Shown here one piece after another: positions 43,993 to 55,337 of a stretch of DNA of 64,000 nucleotides. The notes under the pieces are model-generated. The model was given only the letters and a program-made list of their open reading frames with translations. It had not been told where the DNA came from and did not search any database. Made by a program: the position numbers and the translations under genes. The DNA comes from Pyropia haitanensis (taxonomy: Eukaryota; Rhodophyta; Bangiophyceae; Bangiales; Bangiaceae), in contig SDUX01000004.1 in assembly GCA_008729055.1 (NCBI GenBank), positions 6,216,559 to 6,280,558 on the forward strand, read 5' to 3'. Positions within the stretch are counted from its first letter, which is position 1. The number at the start of each line of letters is the position of its first letter.

Positions 43993-45789
43993 GGTGCTTG
44001 GGGTGGGGGTGAGAAGCCACTGGGAAGGGGAGCAAAGGGCGAGCGTGAAGGGGGTGTGACGGCAACTGGGTGCCACGACCGGTGGGCGAGCGGACGGATA
44101 AGACGAAGAGTGGACGCACCCACTCAACCGTCGCTGACTGAAGAGCTCTTATGGGGACCGATCGTTCCCGACAAGGACAGCGACCGCGCCTGACGCCCCA
44201 AGCTGGGGCCACGAAGCGGGCCGGGGCGGGGAATCCTGTTCGTCCCCCCCTTCCAAGCAAGAGGGGAGCGTTGTCGTAGTGCCGCCTTGGCGCCAGTTCC
44301 GCCACACATGTGTAAACACCTGCGCGGACACCCCTGTTACCGGGTGAGTGCAGCAAGGTGACACGGGGGAGCTGTACCTATCAAATAACACACACGGCAG
44401 GCCGGCGGGAGGGCGGGTGGATGCGTCGTGCGGGTCCCATGCTCGGCCACCCGCACGGCGTGGTCGACGTCACATCCCTGGTTGTGCGGCGCGGCGAGCC
44501 CACTCTTGAAGTCGATGACCGCGCGCGGCGAGAGGGGGAGGGGGGGTGTGCCGTCCTCGTGGTGGCGACGACTGCCGCGCCCACCCGTGGCGGGCCAGGT
44601 GGCTGGCGGCCCGCCACGCCAACAACGTTGTGGAGTGTACTCCCAGCTGCGGCGCAGGGACGCATCGTTGTGTCCGTCGCCCTTCCCTCGTGGACGGTGC
44701 GTGCACTAACGCACCCTCACACGCCCAACGTAGGTACAGTTGATGAAAGTGATGGACGGACGCCCCCTCGGGGCGGGGCAGGACCGCTCTAGGGCGAGCG
44801 CCCTCGGAGAAAACAATGGGCGTGTCTCTGAGGCAAGGCCAGCGTCTGCGTCTGGACAGATGATACAATCCCACGCCAGCTACCCACCACTCGCTGCTGA
44901 AGAGGTCGGCTGGACACGGCCAGGTGACGGTCAACCTCGGACCGCCTTGTTTTGTACACGTGTCGCAAGAAAAGAAAATGTCACGATCAGAAGGAGGGGG
45001 CCAGCGGATTTGTCGAATGATCGACTGGAATGCCAGCCTCCCGGGTAACTGTGCCCCGCACTTACGACAATTGGCTGCGGGTCCGTCGCGCCTCTCGGCC
45101 ACGGAGTACGAACGGATGCGTCGGCGCTGCGCGCGCGTTCACGCTGGCGCCGTAGTGGACCGCGCCGCGGGCGCATCGGCTTGAGGTAGCGTGCGGCAGC
45201 AGTCCACAACTAAATATGGCGGTGGCGCTCTGGGTGGACAAGGGGACGTCGCCTGCGGCACCGTTCTGCGCGGTGCGCCGCTGCCAGCGACGCCGCGGGT
45301 ACAGACAGATGCGAGGAGCGGGAATGGGCTGTCGTATCCCCCGTGGGCTAAGGTGGAGAATGCCCGATGTGGTGGACTAAAATAGGACAATGCGACGGAA
45401 GCTGGGCACTTGGGATCGCCTTGCTCGTACCCGGGGCGTCGCTGTCGGCAGTGGGGTCGGTGGGTGCTGGTGCTCGGGCCACAAGGTCGTGCCCCCGACG
45501 TCTGTGCCCGCTACGTCAGCTCCCGTAACCTTCGGGCCCGTCACGCCCGCTGCGACTACAGCGGCACCAGTGACAGATAGCGTCACTGCTGGCAACAGTG
45601 GGACTGGCGGGAACGGACACACTGGCACCGATGGCGGGAACGGCGGCGGGGGTGGCGTTGGCACCACTGGCAATGTCCACACGGCGACGACGACGGCGCA
45701 GGAGGCGGGGTGGGAGTAGGCGCGGTGGTGGGAGATCCATAGCCGGCGCCACGGTTTGAGCACGATGGGGCACGACGTAGGACGAGCGC
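43993..45789. other. Intergenic, no firm gene
   Basis: Includes the subtilase promoter. A 109-codon frame from ATG 45390 on plus is Thr/Gly-rich (SVPATSAPVTFGPVTPAATT) but has an equally open antisense frame, so it is not called. The remainder shows nothing recognisable. Confidence 0.45.
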
Positions 45790-46383
45790 TCAAACATTGT
45801 TGACCGCTCGTGGGCGTGATCGCGGGCGGGTGGCGAGGAAGGCTGCGGGGGGGCCGACGTGGGGGGATCGCCAGTACACGGCCGGCCACACCCTCCCGCT
45901 GTCACCGCCGCCTCGACCGCCTCCAGCACCCCCGCCGCCACCGCCACGCGCCGCCGCACCGCCCGTCGGCGCCGTCGCGTAGCCGGCCGGAACCGCCCAG
46001 CGTCCGCGGCCGGTCGGCGCCGCGGCTGCCGCCGCGCTTGCGCCCAACGCCGCCCCGCCGTCGGCGTGGTGGCTGTCTTTGGCGCCCCCAAGCACGGCGA
46101 GGGAGTCGACGAAAGGTGAACTCCCCCATCCGCCAGCCACCCGCCCGTGACGGACACCGCGGCCGCGCATGCCGCGGCCAGGGTCCGCCACCGGCGCGGC
46201 CGTCGCGTCGGGCACGCCACCGACCGCCACCACTGCCGGGCTGCCGCCCGCCACACCAGCCCGCGTCGCCGTTCCCCCAGCCGCCGCGTCGGCAGCGCGC
46301 GTCGCACTGTTGGCATCGGGCGGGGAGATGTCGACCGCGGGGGCGGCGGTGGGTACGACGACGGGGGGATCGCACTCCCCCAC

Positions 46384-47410
46384 CTAGCCACGCGTCCATC
46401 CTACGCCACCAGGGCGGTCGCCGTGGGCGTCGCCCCGCCAGCCGGCACCGCTGCCGCCGAAGTGCCGCCACACACCGACGCCGCAGCACAGAGTGCGTGG
46501 GGGCGGACGGCGGCCGGATCGGGGGCGCCCGCACGGGGGCGGGGGGATCGCACCCCGCCACCCAGCAACGCCACCGCCACCGCCCCCACCCCCGCCACCG
46601 CCAGCGCCAGCGCCAGCGCCACCGCCGCCGCCGTCGCCACCGCCGCCACCGTCGGCGGCGAGCGCCGCCGGCGATTGCGGCACAGCCGGCGCGGCCAGCG
46701 GCGCCGCCGCGCGGGCCGTGGTGAGCGCGGCGGCCACCTCCTGGCGGATGGCCCGCTGGATGTCCATCTGCAGGTCAAAGCTGGCGCGCATCACGTTCTT
46801 CAGAACCCCCACCTCGGCCCGCAGCGCGCGGACCGCCCGCTCCACATCCACCAACCAGCCGCCGCCGCCAAAGCCGCCGCTCCGGCCGGCTGCCCCGACG
46901 TCACCCTCACCGCCGCCGCCGCCGCCCCCACCCCCAGGCCCCACCATCCGCACGCCCCCGTCGGCATCCTCGTCGGGCACGTCGCCGGGCGGCGGGTCTC
47001 CCCCCCCCCCCCCCGCCACATCGGCGACGGCGGCCACGGCGGGCGCTTTCCCCCCCCCCAGCCGCCGCCGTCCCCGCCGTCGCGGCCAACGTCGTCGGGG
47101 CGGCGGAAGGAGGCCCTCGAGGTGGTGGCGGAACTCGGACGCGAGCGCCGACGTCACCGCCCGCTGCGACGCGAGCCGCGCGTACTACGACGACGTCCGC
47201 ACGAGGCCGCCACCGCCGCCGTCGGCGGCGGCCGCGCCACCGAGGCCGCCGGGGGGGGGGGGGGCAGCCGCCAGCGCCACCACCGCCGCGGCGACGAGCG
47301 AGTGCGTCGGCGGAGGCGGCCGCGACGGCCGCACGGCTGCCGACGCGGGCGCGCCCGCACCGACGACGCCGCATCCGCTGCCGCCGGCGCTACTGTCGGC
47401 GTTGCCGGCG

Positions 47411-47441
<31 letters not shown>

Positions 47442-47939
47442 TGGCACCCTCGTCCGACAGCACGTCCCCCCCGTCGCTGTTGGCGCGGCCGTCAACCCCG
47501 CTGTGCCCCTCCGCGTCCGCGTCCGACGCCGCGTCGCCCGTGTTGTAGCCGCCGCCGCCGTCGTCTTCGTCGTCGACGTCGTCGTTGTTGTCGTCGGCGT
47601 TGTCGTCGTCGTCATCTTGGTCAACGTCTTCCCATCCGGGGAGGTCTCCCCCCCGGCGGCGGCGGCGTCCCCCGGCGGCACGACGCCCCCCATCCTCCCC
47701 CCCCGCCCCACACCCAGTCCCCTCCCCACGCACCTTCTTCCGCAGCAGCCACAGCCCGCGGATGGTCTGGATCTGCGCCGCCGACGCGGCCGATAGCGCC
47801 GCAACGGGCGGGCGGCGGCGCGGGCCACCGCCGCCGCCACTCCCCTTGACCGCCGCCCCCCCCCCCCTCGCCGCTGCCGCAGCCGTCGGCGAGGCCGGGC
47901 GGCGGGGGCCACGCCATTCCACCGGGCGACGGCGACATC
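46384..47939 (-). CDS. Uncharacterised acidic and coiled-coil protein, exon structure uncertain
   Basis: Minus-strand pieces read as one protein: an N-terminal part from ATG 47939 (MSPSPGGMAWPPPPGLADG); after a homopolymer shift LSAASAAQIQTIRGLWLLRK (near 47770), which ends at a good donor GTGCGTGG; an acidic part DLPGWEDVDQDDDDDNADDN (near 47610); then, after an in-frame TAG that suggests another intron with acceptor near 47175 or 47190, a coiled coil LVDVERAVRALRAEVGVLKN and VMRASFDLQMDIQRAIRQEV (near 46790-46860). It ends in Ala/Gly-rich text with TAG at 46384. Frames beyond that stop remain open to 45790. I do not recognise the family. Strand and the coiled coil are the best supported parts. 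Confidence 0.42.
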
Positions 47940-48901
47940 CCCGCCGTCGCCGCCGTCGCCGCCGCCGCCGCCGCCGCCGCCAAAGCCGCCGCGGCGCTGC
48001 CAGCCGCCGCGGGCGGGCGGGCAGGGTCGAGGCGGGGGGCGGCGGCGGTCGCCGCAACACCCGGCGTCGCCGCGGCGACGCGGCTACAGCCCCGCCTTCC
48101 TCGCCCTCCCCGCCGTCGTTGGCGTCCGCCTGCCGGCCCGACGCCGCTGCACCCGTGGCCCCCGCCGTCCCCGCCGCCGCCGCCGCCCCGCCGACGCCGT
48201 TGCCGACTGCGACGCCCCCCGCAAAGGGTCAGGAGAGGCGTCCGTAGCGGCAGGGGGGGGGGGGGGGGAGAGCTAACGAACGCGACCACCGTCACGGGCA
48301 GCGTCGTACCGGGTGAGCGTGCGGTCCATCCCACTGCTGGCGGCCGCCTCCGCCGCCATGGACGGGAGAGCACGGCGGCGGCCGGCCGCGGGGCGCAAGA
48401 GGGCGACCCGAGGGGGGCGGGTGAAGGGCGTGAAGACCCCCCTCCCCCGTCCCCCCTCACCTCGCCGGACCGCCCACCTATGCTCGACCGCTTCGGCCAG
48501 GTGCACCGCCGAGGTAGGACTCAAGAGACTTAGGACATCCAAAAAGGTATATTCTTGACGACTAATAAGTCTTCCCACTTGTTCTTGTTCTTGTCAAAAT
48601 GGGCCAAAGATGATAAAGCGTTACGTGATCGCTGTTCTGCTTCCGTTCGACGCGCGCGGCAGTTGCTGTCACACGCGTTCATGAAGCGTCATGTTCGCTG
48701 CTCGCTTTCGCCTGCGATAGCTCGTCCTGCGCACTGTCGCTACCGGTCGTCCACACCGTGCGCTGTCGTCTTGCCGCTGCCGCGCTCGGTCGCTGCTTTC
48801 GTTTGCTGTCGCAACTGTCGACGTTGCCGTGCTGTATCGACATCTCCGTGCCTGCCCGGCGCTGTGGTGCGCTGTGGGCGTCGTGCTGGCTATTCCTCGT
48901 C
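47940..48901. other. Boundary between a GC-rich block and a lower-GC block
   Basis: GC falls abruptly after about 48490. TATATTCTTGACGAC-type AT-rich sequence at 48545-48610 could be a promoter for the ORF starting at 48902. No gene seen. Confidence 0.45.
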
Positions 48902-49990
48902 ATGGATGTGGCTAACATCGATGAGCAAGGAGGTGCGGGGGCGGCTAAGAGAGCTGCATCAGCGGCTCTAGCGTCGCTCCGACAGGCTCTGACCCACGCT
49001 GAAGCCGTTGCCGACTGTGCCGTCAAGCGTGAACTCTTCCGCAGCGCCAGCGTGGCACGCGACCAGGCGGCTGTTGCTTCAACTTCCAGCGACCTGCAGG
49101 CCTGCAAAGATCAGGTTTTATCGACGAAGGCTGACTTAGCGGAAGCGGCCTATGATGCCAGCCGCGGTGTTCTGATGCTCGCCGACGTTAAGCAGCGGCC
49201 GCATCTTCGTTTGGAGTTTGACGTTCAAGCAACCGCATCGTGGGTTCGCGAACGTCTTGAAGCTGTGTCCTAGCTACAAGCCGAGAAACGCCGACTGGAT
49301 CAAGAGGTGCGACGACTTCTTGCGACCCGACTGCCACGCCAATCGCTCTTCACGGGTGCATCTGATGTAGCAGACGCCGTCTTCGTCACCGAGCCCCGGA
49401 AAGCATCTGATCAAGCTGCGTCAAAGGGCGGCAAGGTCGGGCCTTCGACACTGCAGTGCATGTGCTTCGACCCGACGAGCGACGGGCGCGTGTGGCGCGC
49501 TCTCGTACCCAGTCGCGAGTTGGCCTCGGCTGCGGCAGATGCAGCACCACCACGTCTTATGGCCGGTGTCATGGTCAACACCAGCATGAAGGGAGCCCCC
49601 GAGACGAACCGGAAGAGCGGTGTGGGGGTGGAGAATGCTTTTGGGTCTTTTCTTGACGGATTGTACCGAGCTGATGGTGAAGTGGTCTGCCGTCAGGCGA
49701 CTATATCGCAGTTGAGGCTGCCGGTTGTTCAGGCGTCGGCAACTTCTACTCCAGACAGTGTTGGCGGCTTTCATCTTCACGAAGACGACTTTGTGCCGCT
49801 GCGTGTGCGCGAGTACCAGGGCTCAGTTTTTTCTTTCCTGGAGGCCCTCCCGCAGGCGCTCGCAGCCGGATCCTGTGTCGCTGTGGGCTTGTTGCTGCGG
49901 GGTCTGCGAGCCGAGGACGTCATTGTGCCTGTGGACGTGGCGACGGGCAAGAACGTCCAATTTGGCGCGCTGGCGGGCGGATCCCCATGA
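48902..49990 (+). pseudogene. Lower-GC ORF with one in-frame TAG, unknown, possibly mobile-element derived
   Basis: From ATG 48902 (MDVANIDEQGGAG) a frame of 363 codons runs to TGA 49990, broken only by TAG at 49271-49273. The reading continues sensibly on both sides (WVRERLEAVS, stop, LQAEKRRLDQEVRRLLATRL). The first half is helical, coiled-coil-like (ASLRQALTHAEAVADCAVKR). The second has globular text (FGSFLDGLYRADGEVVCRQA, VPLRVREYQGSVFSFLEALP). GC is much lower and codon use more even than in the flanking genes. The stop overlaps the next ATG by four bases (ATGA, 49987-49990). I recognise no family. Options are a decayed transposon ORF, a gene with an unseen intron over the TAG, or a recoded stop. 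Confidence 0.5.
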
Positions 49991-50330
49991 GCACAGTTAC
50001 GAGCAAGGAGCTGGACTGGTCGGATCCAGACGACGTGCGGCTGGCTGATCTGTTCTACTCCAAGTCGCGCAGTCATGTCCAAGCTCTGATGCAGCTCGTC
50101 AGGGAGTCGCGCGCATTGGAGGAACCTGCCGTGGACGTGTCATCGGTTCCCAAGACTCTTCTGCAAGCGCAACTGCGTCTCTTACCAGGCACTGAACACG
50201 CTGGACAAGTCGATCTGGCACGTGATGCGCGTGCTATCGCACCTCCATCGAGTCGGCCCGCGAGAGAGCATCTGCTTCCTCATAGGGTTTTGTGCGGTCA
50301 GTCGCCCCAATTCGCCAGGTGCCATCGGCG
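49987..50330 (+). pseudogene. Second lower-GC ORF, overlapping the first by ATGA
   Basis: ATG 49987 begins MSTVTSKELDWSDPDDVRLA and DLFYSKSRSHVQALMQLVRE. After about 50150 a different frame reads better (NCVSYQALNTLDKSIWHVMR, VLSHLHRVGPRESICFLIGF), so a frame change is likely near 50150-50180. The four-base overlap with the preceding ORF resembles termination-reinitiation in bicistronic elements but may only mark another frame change. No family recognised. Confidence 0.4.
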
Positions 50331-50394
50331 GCGGCGGCGGCGACGCAAGCGGGGAGTGATCGGAGCAGGTGTCGTTGGCGGCGGTGCTGGCGGG

Positions 50395-50770
50395 GAGCTG
50401 TCGGAGGAGGTGTCGTTGGCGGCGGCGCACCTGGACCGCTTCGCGGCGGACGGTGTGCCGACGCTGGTGTTTGCGCAGCGGCTGGTGTCGCTCGACGAGT
50501 TTGTTTTCCGACACGCGCGCTACACCGCTAGGCGCAACACCGTGGACGCGTCGCGCAACGTGGCCGTGGCGGCGGTGGCGGCCGAGATGGAGGCTGCGCG
50601 GGACCTGCTGGCCGTGATGGCCGTGGAGGACAAGCTGGGCTCGCTGATGCCCGAGACTGTCGCCTTCCTGCACGCCGCGGGCATTTGGCTGTGGGTACTG
50701 ATGGGGGTCATGCGGGAGACAGCGGAGAACATTGGCTACTCGGCGCCGCTGCTCGCGCCGTCTGTACGCG
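50395..50770 (+). pseudogene. P4-ATPase (phospholipid flippase) fragment with a broken hinge motif
   Basis: About 125 codons match the end of the nucleotide-binding domain and the P-domain hinge of P4-ATPases: HLDRFAADGVPTLVFAQRLV (canonical LxxFAxxGLRTL), SLDEFVFRHARYTARRNTV, VAAVAAEMEAARDLLAVMAV, EDKLGSLMPETVAFLHAAGI and WVLMGVMRETAENIGYSAPL. The invariant TGDK of the hinge is replaced by MGVM, removing the Asp needed for catalysis. None of the other P4 domains (the DKTGTLT phosphorylation site, membrane segments) is seen nearby. Composition jumps back to GC-rich exactly here. It is best read as a dead fragment, perhaps captured by the element upstream. Confidence 0.75.
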
Positions 50771-51000
50771 TCGTGCACGTGGCGTCCCCCCTCCACCTCC
50801 CCCCCTCTCCTCCTTCCCCCCGACTTGAAGGGAAAGGGAGAGGCGAGGCGGGGGCGGAGGCACGCAGAGTGCCAAAACCGGCGTTGCCGACGCCTGGGAC
50901 GGGGTTGGTTGACAAGGACGGGTGGTGTGACGGTTCCGAGGGTATCCGAAGGTGTCACGCCCAAGTGTCGCCGCGGCGTGAGGGTTCCACTTTAGTGTGA

Positions 51001-52806
51001 GAACCGGGTTCACAGCGTGGTAGCACTAACCGTTTATGAAGACAAAACGGAGGGACAAGGTCTGTGAAGCTGCACAGGGGACACTGACGCGAGCCGGCTG
51101 CGCTACGGCGTGAATCCACGTAGCTGCTGAGCGGGTCGAAGAAAGCAATCTACGGCGCCCGTGAGGCGACGCCAAGGCGCTCGGTGGCACCGACGGCCGA
51201 CGCCGCCTGCCGCCGCCTGCCGCCGTCGCACGCGCGCCGACAGCCTCCACGGGTGGCCGCGCGCACAGGTGCGCTCGGGCCGTCGCGCCACCGCCTTGCT
51301 CGCCCCGCGACGGCGGCCGACCGGTGCACGGATCCGCGGCGCGCTCTTCCCCCCCCCCCCCCCCCTCCTCCCCCCGCCGTGGTGGTCGCCGCGGTGGGCC
51401 CCCTCGCGGCGGCCGTCCCGACGCTGGCGACCGCCGCGGCAGCGGCGACGACCGCCGCGGCGTCGGCGGCGACCGCCGCGGCGTCGGCGTCGGCAGCGGC
51501 GGCGAGCACCACCCGTGTGGGCGCGGCGGCGGGGAGCACCGCCGGCAGCGGCGCGGCGGCAGCCGCGCGGCGGCGCCAGCACCCGCGTCGTGCGGGTGGT
51601 TGCCGGCGCGCGCCGCCCGCGCGGCAGCCGTGCCAGGCGCGGCGGTGTCCCCTGCGTCGACCACCAACGGGTGCACCCCAGCCGCCCCAGTTGCCACGAC
51701 GCTCCCCCCCCCCCCCCCACCCGTCCGAGCCCTCACGCGCCCTCCAACCACAGCGCCAGTGACCGGCGCCGCTCACAGGAGCACCACGCCCCGCGCGGCA
51801 CCACGTCGCCAAGGGACCCCGACGACCCGTCGCGTCGAGACCCCGCCGCCGCCGCCGCCCCCCCCCCACCACCACCGCCGCCACCACCCCCACCACCGCC
51901 GCCGCCGACGCGCCGCCCCACCGCCCCGCCGCGCGGCGAGCCGCGGCGGCGGCACGCCCCGCCCGTCCCCGCCGCCGCGGCCGCCGCCACGCCCGCCGCC
52001 GCCCGCCGCACCCCCCCGCCGTGCCGTCGCGGCCGCCGCCCCCGCCCGCCGCCGCCACCGCACGCCGCCACCGTGCGCCGCCGTCGCCGCCGCCGCCGCC
52101 GCCGGTGCCGCCGCGCGCGCCGCCGGCGGCCGGCGGCCGGCGGTTGACGGCGGCCCGCGCGGCCCGCGTGGCCGCCGCGCCGCCGCCGCCGCCGCCGCCG
52201 GCCGTGACGCGGCGGCGCCGCGCGCGCGTGCGTGCCCGCGCGGGCGCGCGATTGGATGGCGGCCGCCGCCGCCGCGGCGACGGGTGGTGCGTGGATGTAC
52301 AGCGCGGCGGCCGCCACGCGGCGCTCCCGGCGGACAGCGCGGCCGCCGCGGCGGCCGCGTCCGTCCGCCCCCCCCCCCGCCGTCGCGCCGCCGCGTGCGC
52401 ATCGACGCGCGGCGCTGTCGGCGGCGCCCCGTCGGCCGCGGCCGCCGCCGCCGCCGCCGGCGGCCGCCCCCCCCCCCCTGCTGTCCGCCGCCCCTGCACC
52501 GCTTGCTGCCTGCCGCCATCCCCGCGGGTCCCCCCCCCCCCGCCGCACCCCACTGCCCGCGGGCGCCACCCCCCTTGCGCCCCTCCGCTGCGGGGCGCCG
52601 CCGACCCGCCGGCCGCCCTCCCGCCCGCCGCCCGTCCCGCGACCCGTCCCGCGCCTCCCGCTCCGCCGCCGCCCACGGCTGGCGGTCCCCCCCCCTCCTC
52701 GGTTCCCATCCCTTCCCTCGCCCCCCCCCCCCCCCCCTCCCGCCCCCCCCCCTCCCGCTTGTCGCACCCCCCCTCCCCCCCCCCCCCCGCCTCTTTGCGG
52801 CGCCCG
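51001..52806. other. GC-rich low-complexity stretch upstream of the copine
   Basis: Overlapping long frames on both strands, Ala/Pro/Arg-rich, without domains. C runs at 51351-51367, 52722-52738 and 52774-52788. A repeated GCGGCGACGACCGCCGCGGC-like pattern at 51430-51490 encodes Ala/Thr in one frame. Upstream copine exons cannot be excluded. Confidence 0.4.
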
Positions 52807-53398
52807 ATGCAGCCCCCCCCTCCGTTGGCGGGGGCGGCGGCGGTGGCACCGCCCCCGCCCCCCCCCCCCCCGCGGCGGGCGTGGCCATCGCGTCGTACCC
52901 CACCCGCCTGCGGCTGGCCGTGGCCGCCGCCGGCCTCGCCGCCGCCAACGGCCGCGGCGGGCCGCCCGACGCGTTTGCCGCCGTCTATGCCCGCGACGAG
53001 CGCGGCGGCGGCGGCGGCGGCGGCGGCGGGTACGGTCACGTTGGCTCGACAGAGGTGGTGGACGCCGCGGCGGCGCCCGCGTGGGGCCACCCGCTGGAGC
53101 TGCCCTTTGCGTTTGGCTCGCCCCAGGCGCTCCGCGTCGTTGTGTACGACGCGTCCCGCGACGGCGGCGGTGGGGGGGGGGGGGGGGGCGGGCGCCGCCG
53201 CCGCCGCCCGCGCTGCTGGGCGTAGCGGACGTCCCGCTGGCGTCGTTGGTGACCGCGCCCGGCCGGTGCGTGACGCTGCCGCTGTCGCGAGCGGACGAGC
53301 CGGGCCACCCGCGCGCGCTCGGCACGCTGACGCTGGGCGTGACGGCGGTGGCGGAGGCGCGCCAGCAGGCCACCCTCCACCTGGCCGTCGCCCGGCTG

Positions 53399-53439
<41 letters not shown>

Positions 53440-53740
53440 GGCGCCGCCCGCCGCGGCGGCGCCGCTGCCGTCTGCCGACCCGCCAGACGCGGCGGCGGCG
53501 GCGGCGGCGGCGCCGCCGGTGCGGCGGCTCAGCGCCGGCCGCAGCGTCCGCAGCCGGTCGCTGGTCGGCCGCCTGGCGGGGTGGCCGGGGGGGGGAGCGC
53601 CGCCGGGGGGGGGGCGCCCCGCGGCGGCGCCCCGCGGTCCGCGTCGACGCCCAGCGGGGGGGGCGTGCCGCCGGGCCACGGCCTCCGCCCGCCGCCGCCG
53701 CCGCCGCTGCGGCCGGTGGTGGTGCTGGAGCGGGCGGCCG

Positions 53741-53801
<61 letters not shown>

Positions 53802-55067
53802 GCCGCCGGTGTGGGCGCCCGTCGCGGCGCCCGTGCACGTGGTCGCGGCGTACGCCGACGACGAGCGGGGGGCGCCCGTCGCGCCCTTGACCGTGCCGGT
53901 GCTGGCACTCACCGCCGGCCAGGCGCCCGCCGCCGCCGCCGCCGCCGCTGCCGCCGCCGCCGCCACCGCGGCGGGCGGGCCGCCCCCCCCCCGCACGCCC
54001 TCCTCCGGCTGGCCGTCTATTCGGGCGCGCCGGCGGCGGGCGCCGGCGCCGGCGCGCCCGCGGCGCTGACGCCCGCCACCCGGCTGGGCACCGTCGAGAC
54101 CACCTGGCCCGCCCTCCGCGGCGTCGCCGACGGCACGCCGCTGCCTCTGGCCCCACACGGCGGGGTACTGACGGTCGGGTCGGTGGAGGTGTCACCGGCG
54201 CCGTCGTTTCTCGACTGGCTCGCCCCGGGGGGCGGCGGCCTGGACCTCTCCCTGGTCGTGGCCGTCGACTGTACGGTCGCCAACGGGCCGCGGGGGGCGC
54301 CGCACTGGCTCCACCGGCTGCCGCCGGGAGCGACGGCGGCGGCGGCTGCCGACGCTGCCGTCGCCGGGCCGCCGGCCAACGTGTACGAGGCGGTGCTCGA
54401 CTGCGTAGCGGCCACGACCGCGCCGTACGGTTCGTCGGCGGGGGTGGCGGCGTACGGCTTTGGCGCCGCCCCCGTGGCGGGGGCGCCCGTGTCGGCCTGC
54501 TTCCCGCTGGCGGGCGCCGCCGCCGTGTCGCCGCTCGTCCACGGCGCGGCGGGCGTCCGCGCCGCGTACCGCGCGGCGGTGGCGGCGGTGGTGCCCGCCG
54601 GGCCGCCCGTCCTTGCCGACCTGCTCGCCACGGCGGGGGTGGTGGCGTCCCGCCGCGCAGCGGCGGCGGCGGCTCCGGGCGGCGGCGGCGGCGGCGGCAT
54701 CCCGTACACGCTGCTGACGGTCGTGCTCGCAGCGCCGCCCGCGGACGTGCAGGCGGTCAAGGCGGCGGCGCTGCGGCTGGCCACCCTCCCGCTGTCGGTG
54801 GTGCTCGTCGGCGTGGGCGGCGGCGGCGGCTGGGAGGCGCTGGCGCGGGAGCTCGACGACGGCTCCCGGCGACCGCTGCTCGTCGGCAACGTCCGCGCCG
54901 TGCGCCGGGCGGTGGCGGTGGTGCGGTCGCCGCCGGGGCGCGGGGCGGCCGCCGCCGCCGCCGCCGCCGCCGCCGCGCTCGACCAGCTGCCCCAGCAGGT
55001 CATGGAGTACTGCGCGATGACCGGCGTGCCGCCGCCGCCGTCGTTTCCCATCTTCTCAGGCGGCTGA
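52807..55067 (+). CDS. Copine (two C2 domains plus vWA), frame interrupted at homopolymers
   Basis: Copines are calcium-dependent phospholipid-binding cytosolic proteins that move to membranes. C2A: YPTRLRLAVAAAGLAAANGR, DAFAAVYARDER, ELPFAFGSPQALRVVVYDAS, then LGVADVPLASLVTAPGRCVT. The C2B-like region is more divergent (LRPVVVLERAADG, VHVVAAYADDERGAPVAPLT, HALLRLAVYSGAP). The vWA/copine domain is clear and intact in one frame from about 54190: FLDWLAPGGGGLDLSLVVAV, DCTVANGPRGAPHWLHRLPP, VAAYGFGAAPV, YTLLTVVLAAPPADVQAVKA, LPLSVVLVGVGGGGGWEAL and the family end LPQQVMEYCAMTGVPPPPSF. Frame changes coincide with homopolymers near 52859-52872, 53171-53190, 53588-53612 and 53984-53992. The ATG at 52807 follows a C tract. 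The calcium-binding Asp set of C2A looks incomplete. Confidence 0.85.
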
Positions 55068-55337
55068 GGCGGGGCGGCGGCGGCGGCGGTGGCGGCGGCC
55101 GGGGGGGGGGGGGAGCGGCCTGCCCCGCAGGGGCGGGACAGAGGAGGGCGGGGGGGCGGGGCGGCGGGGGGGGCGGGGGGGGGAGCTGCGCCATCACCAT
55201 TCCATCTACCCATCGGACGTCGCCCGCGGTGGGCTGGCACGGGGTGCGAGCGCGGCCGCGGCTGCCGGCGTCGACGGCGGCGCCGTCCCCCCGCACCCCC
55301 CCCGCGCTCATCCCCTCCCCCGCCTCCCCCGCTCCGG

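Noticed and set aside
43993..44127. An upstream start for the subtilase
   Set aside because: The extension puts about 45 residues in front of a good signal peptide, which would bury it; ATG 43992 is more credible.
45390..45719. A 109-codon Thr/Gly-rich plus-strand ORF
   Set aside because: An equally open antisense frame and low complexity; no independent support.
46384..47939. PEX14 as the identity of the coiled-coil protein
   Set aside because: A coiled coil alone is not enough and the conserved N-terminal PEX14 domain is not seen.
49271..49273. TAG as a viral-type readthrough stop
   Set aside because: The following bases (CTACAA) do not match the well-known UAG-CAA-UUA context, and no viral domain is present.
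51150..54195. Long minus-strand frames over the copine
   Set aside because: The plus strand carries clear copine motifs; the minus frames are Gly/Arg-rich shadows.
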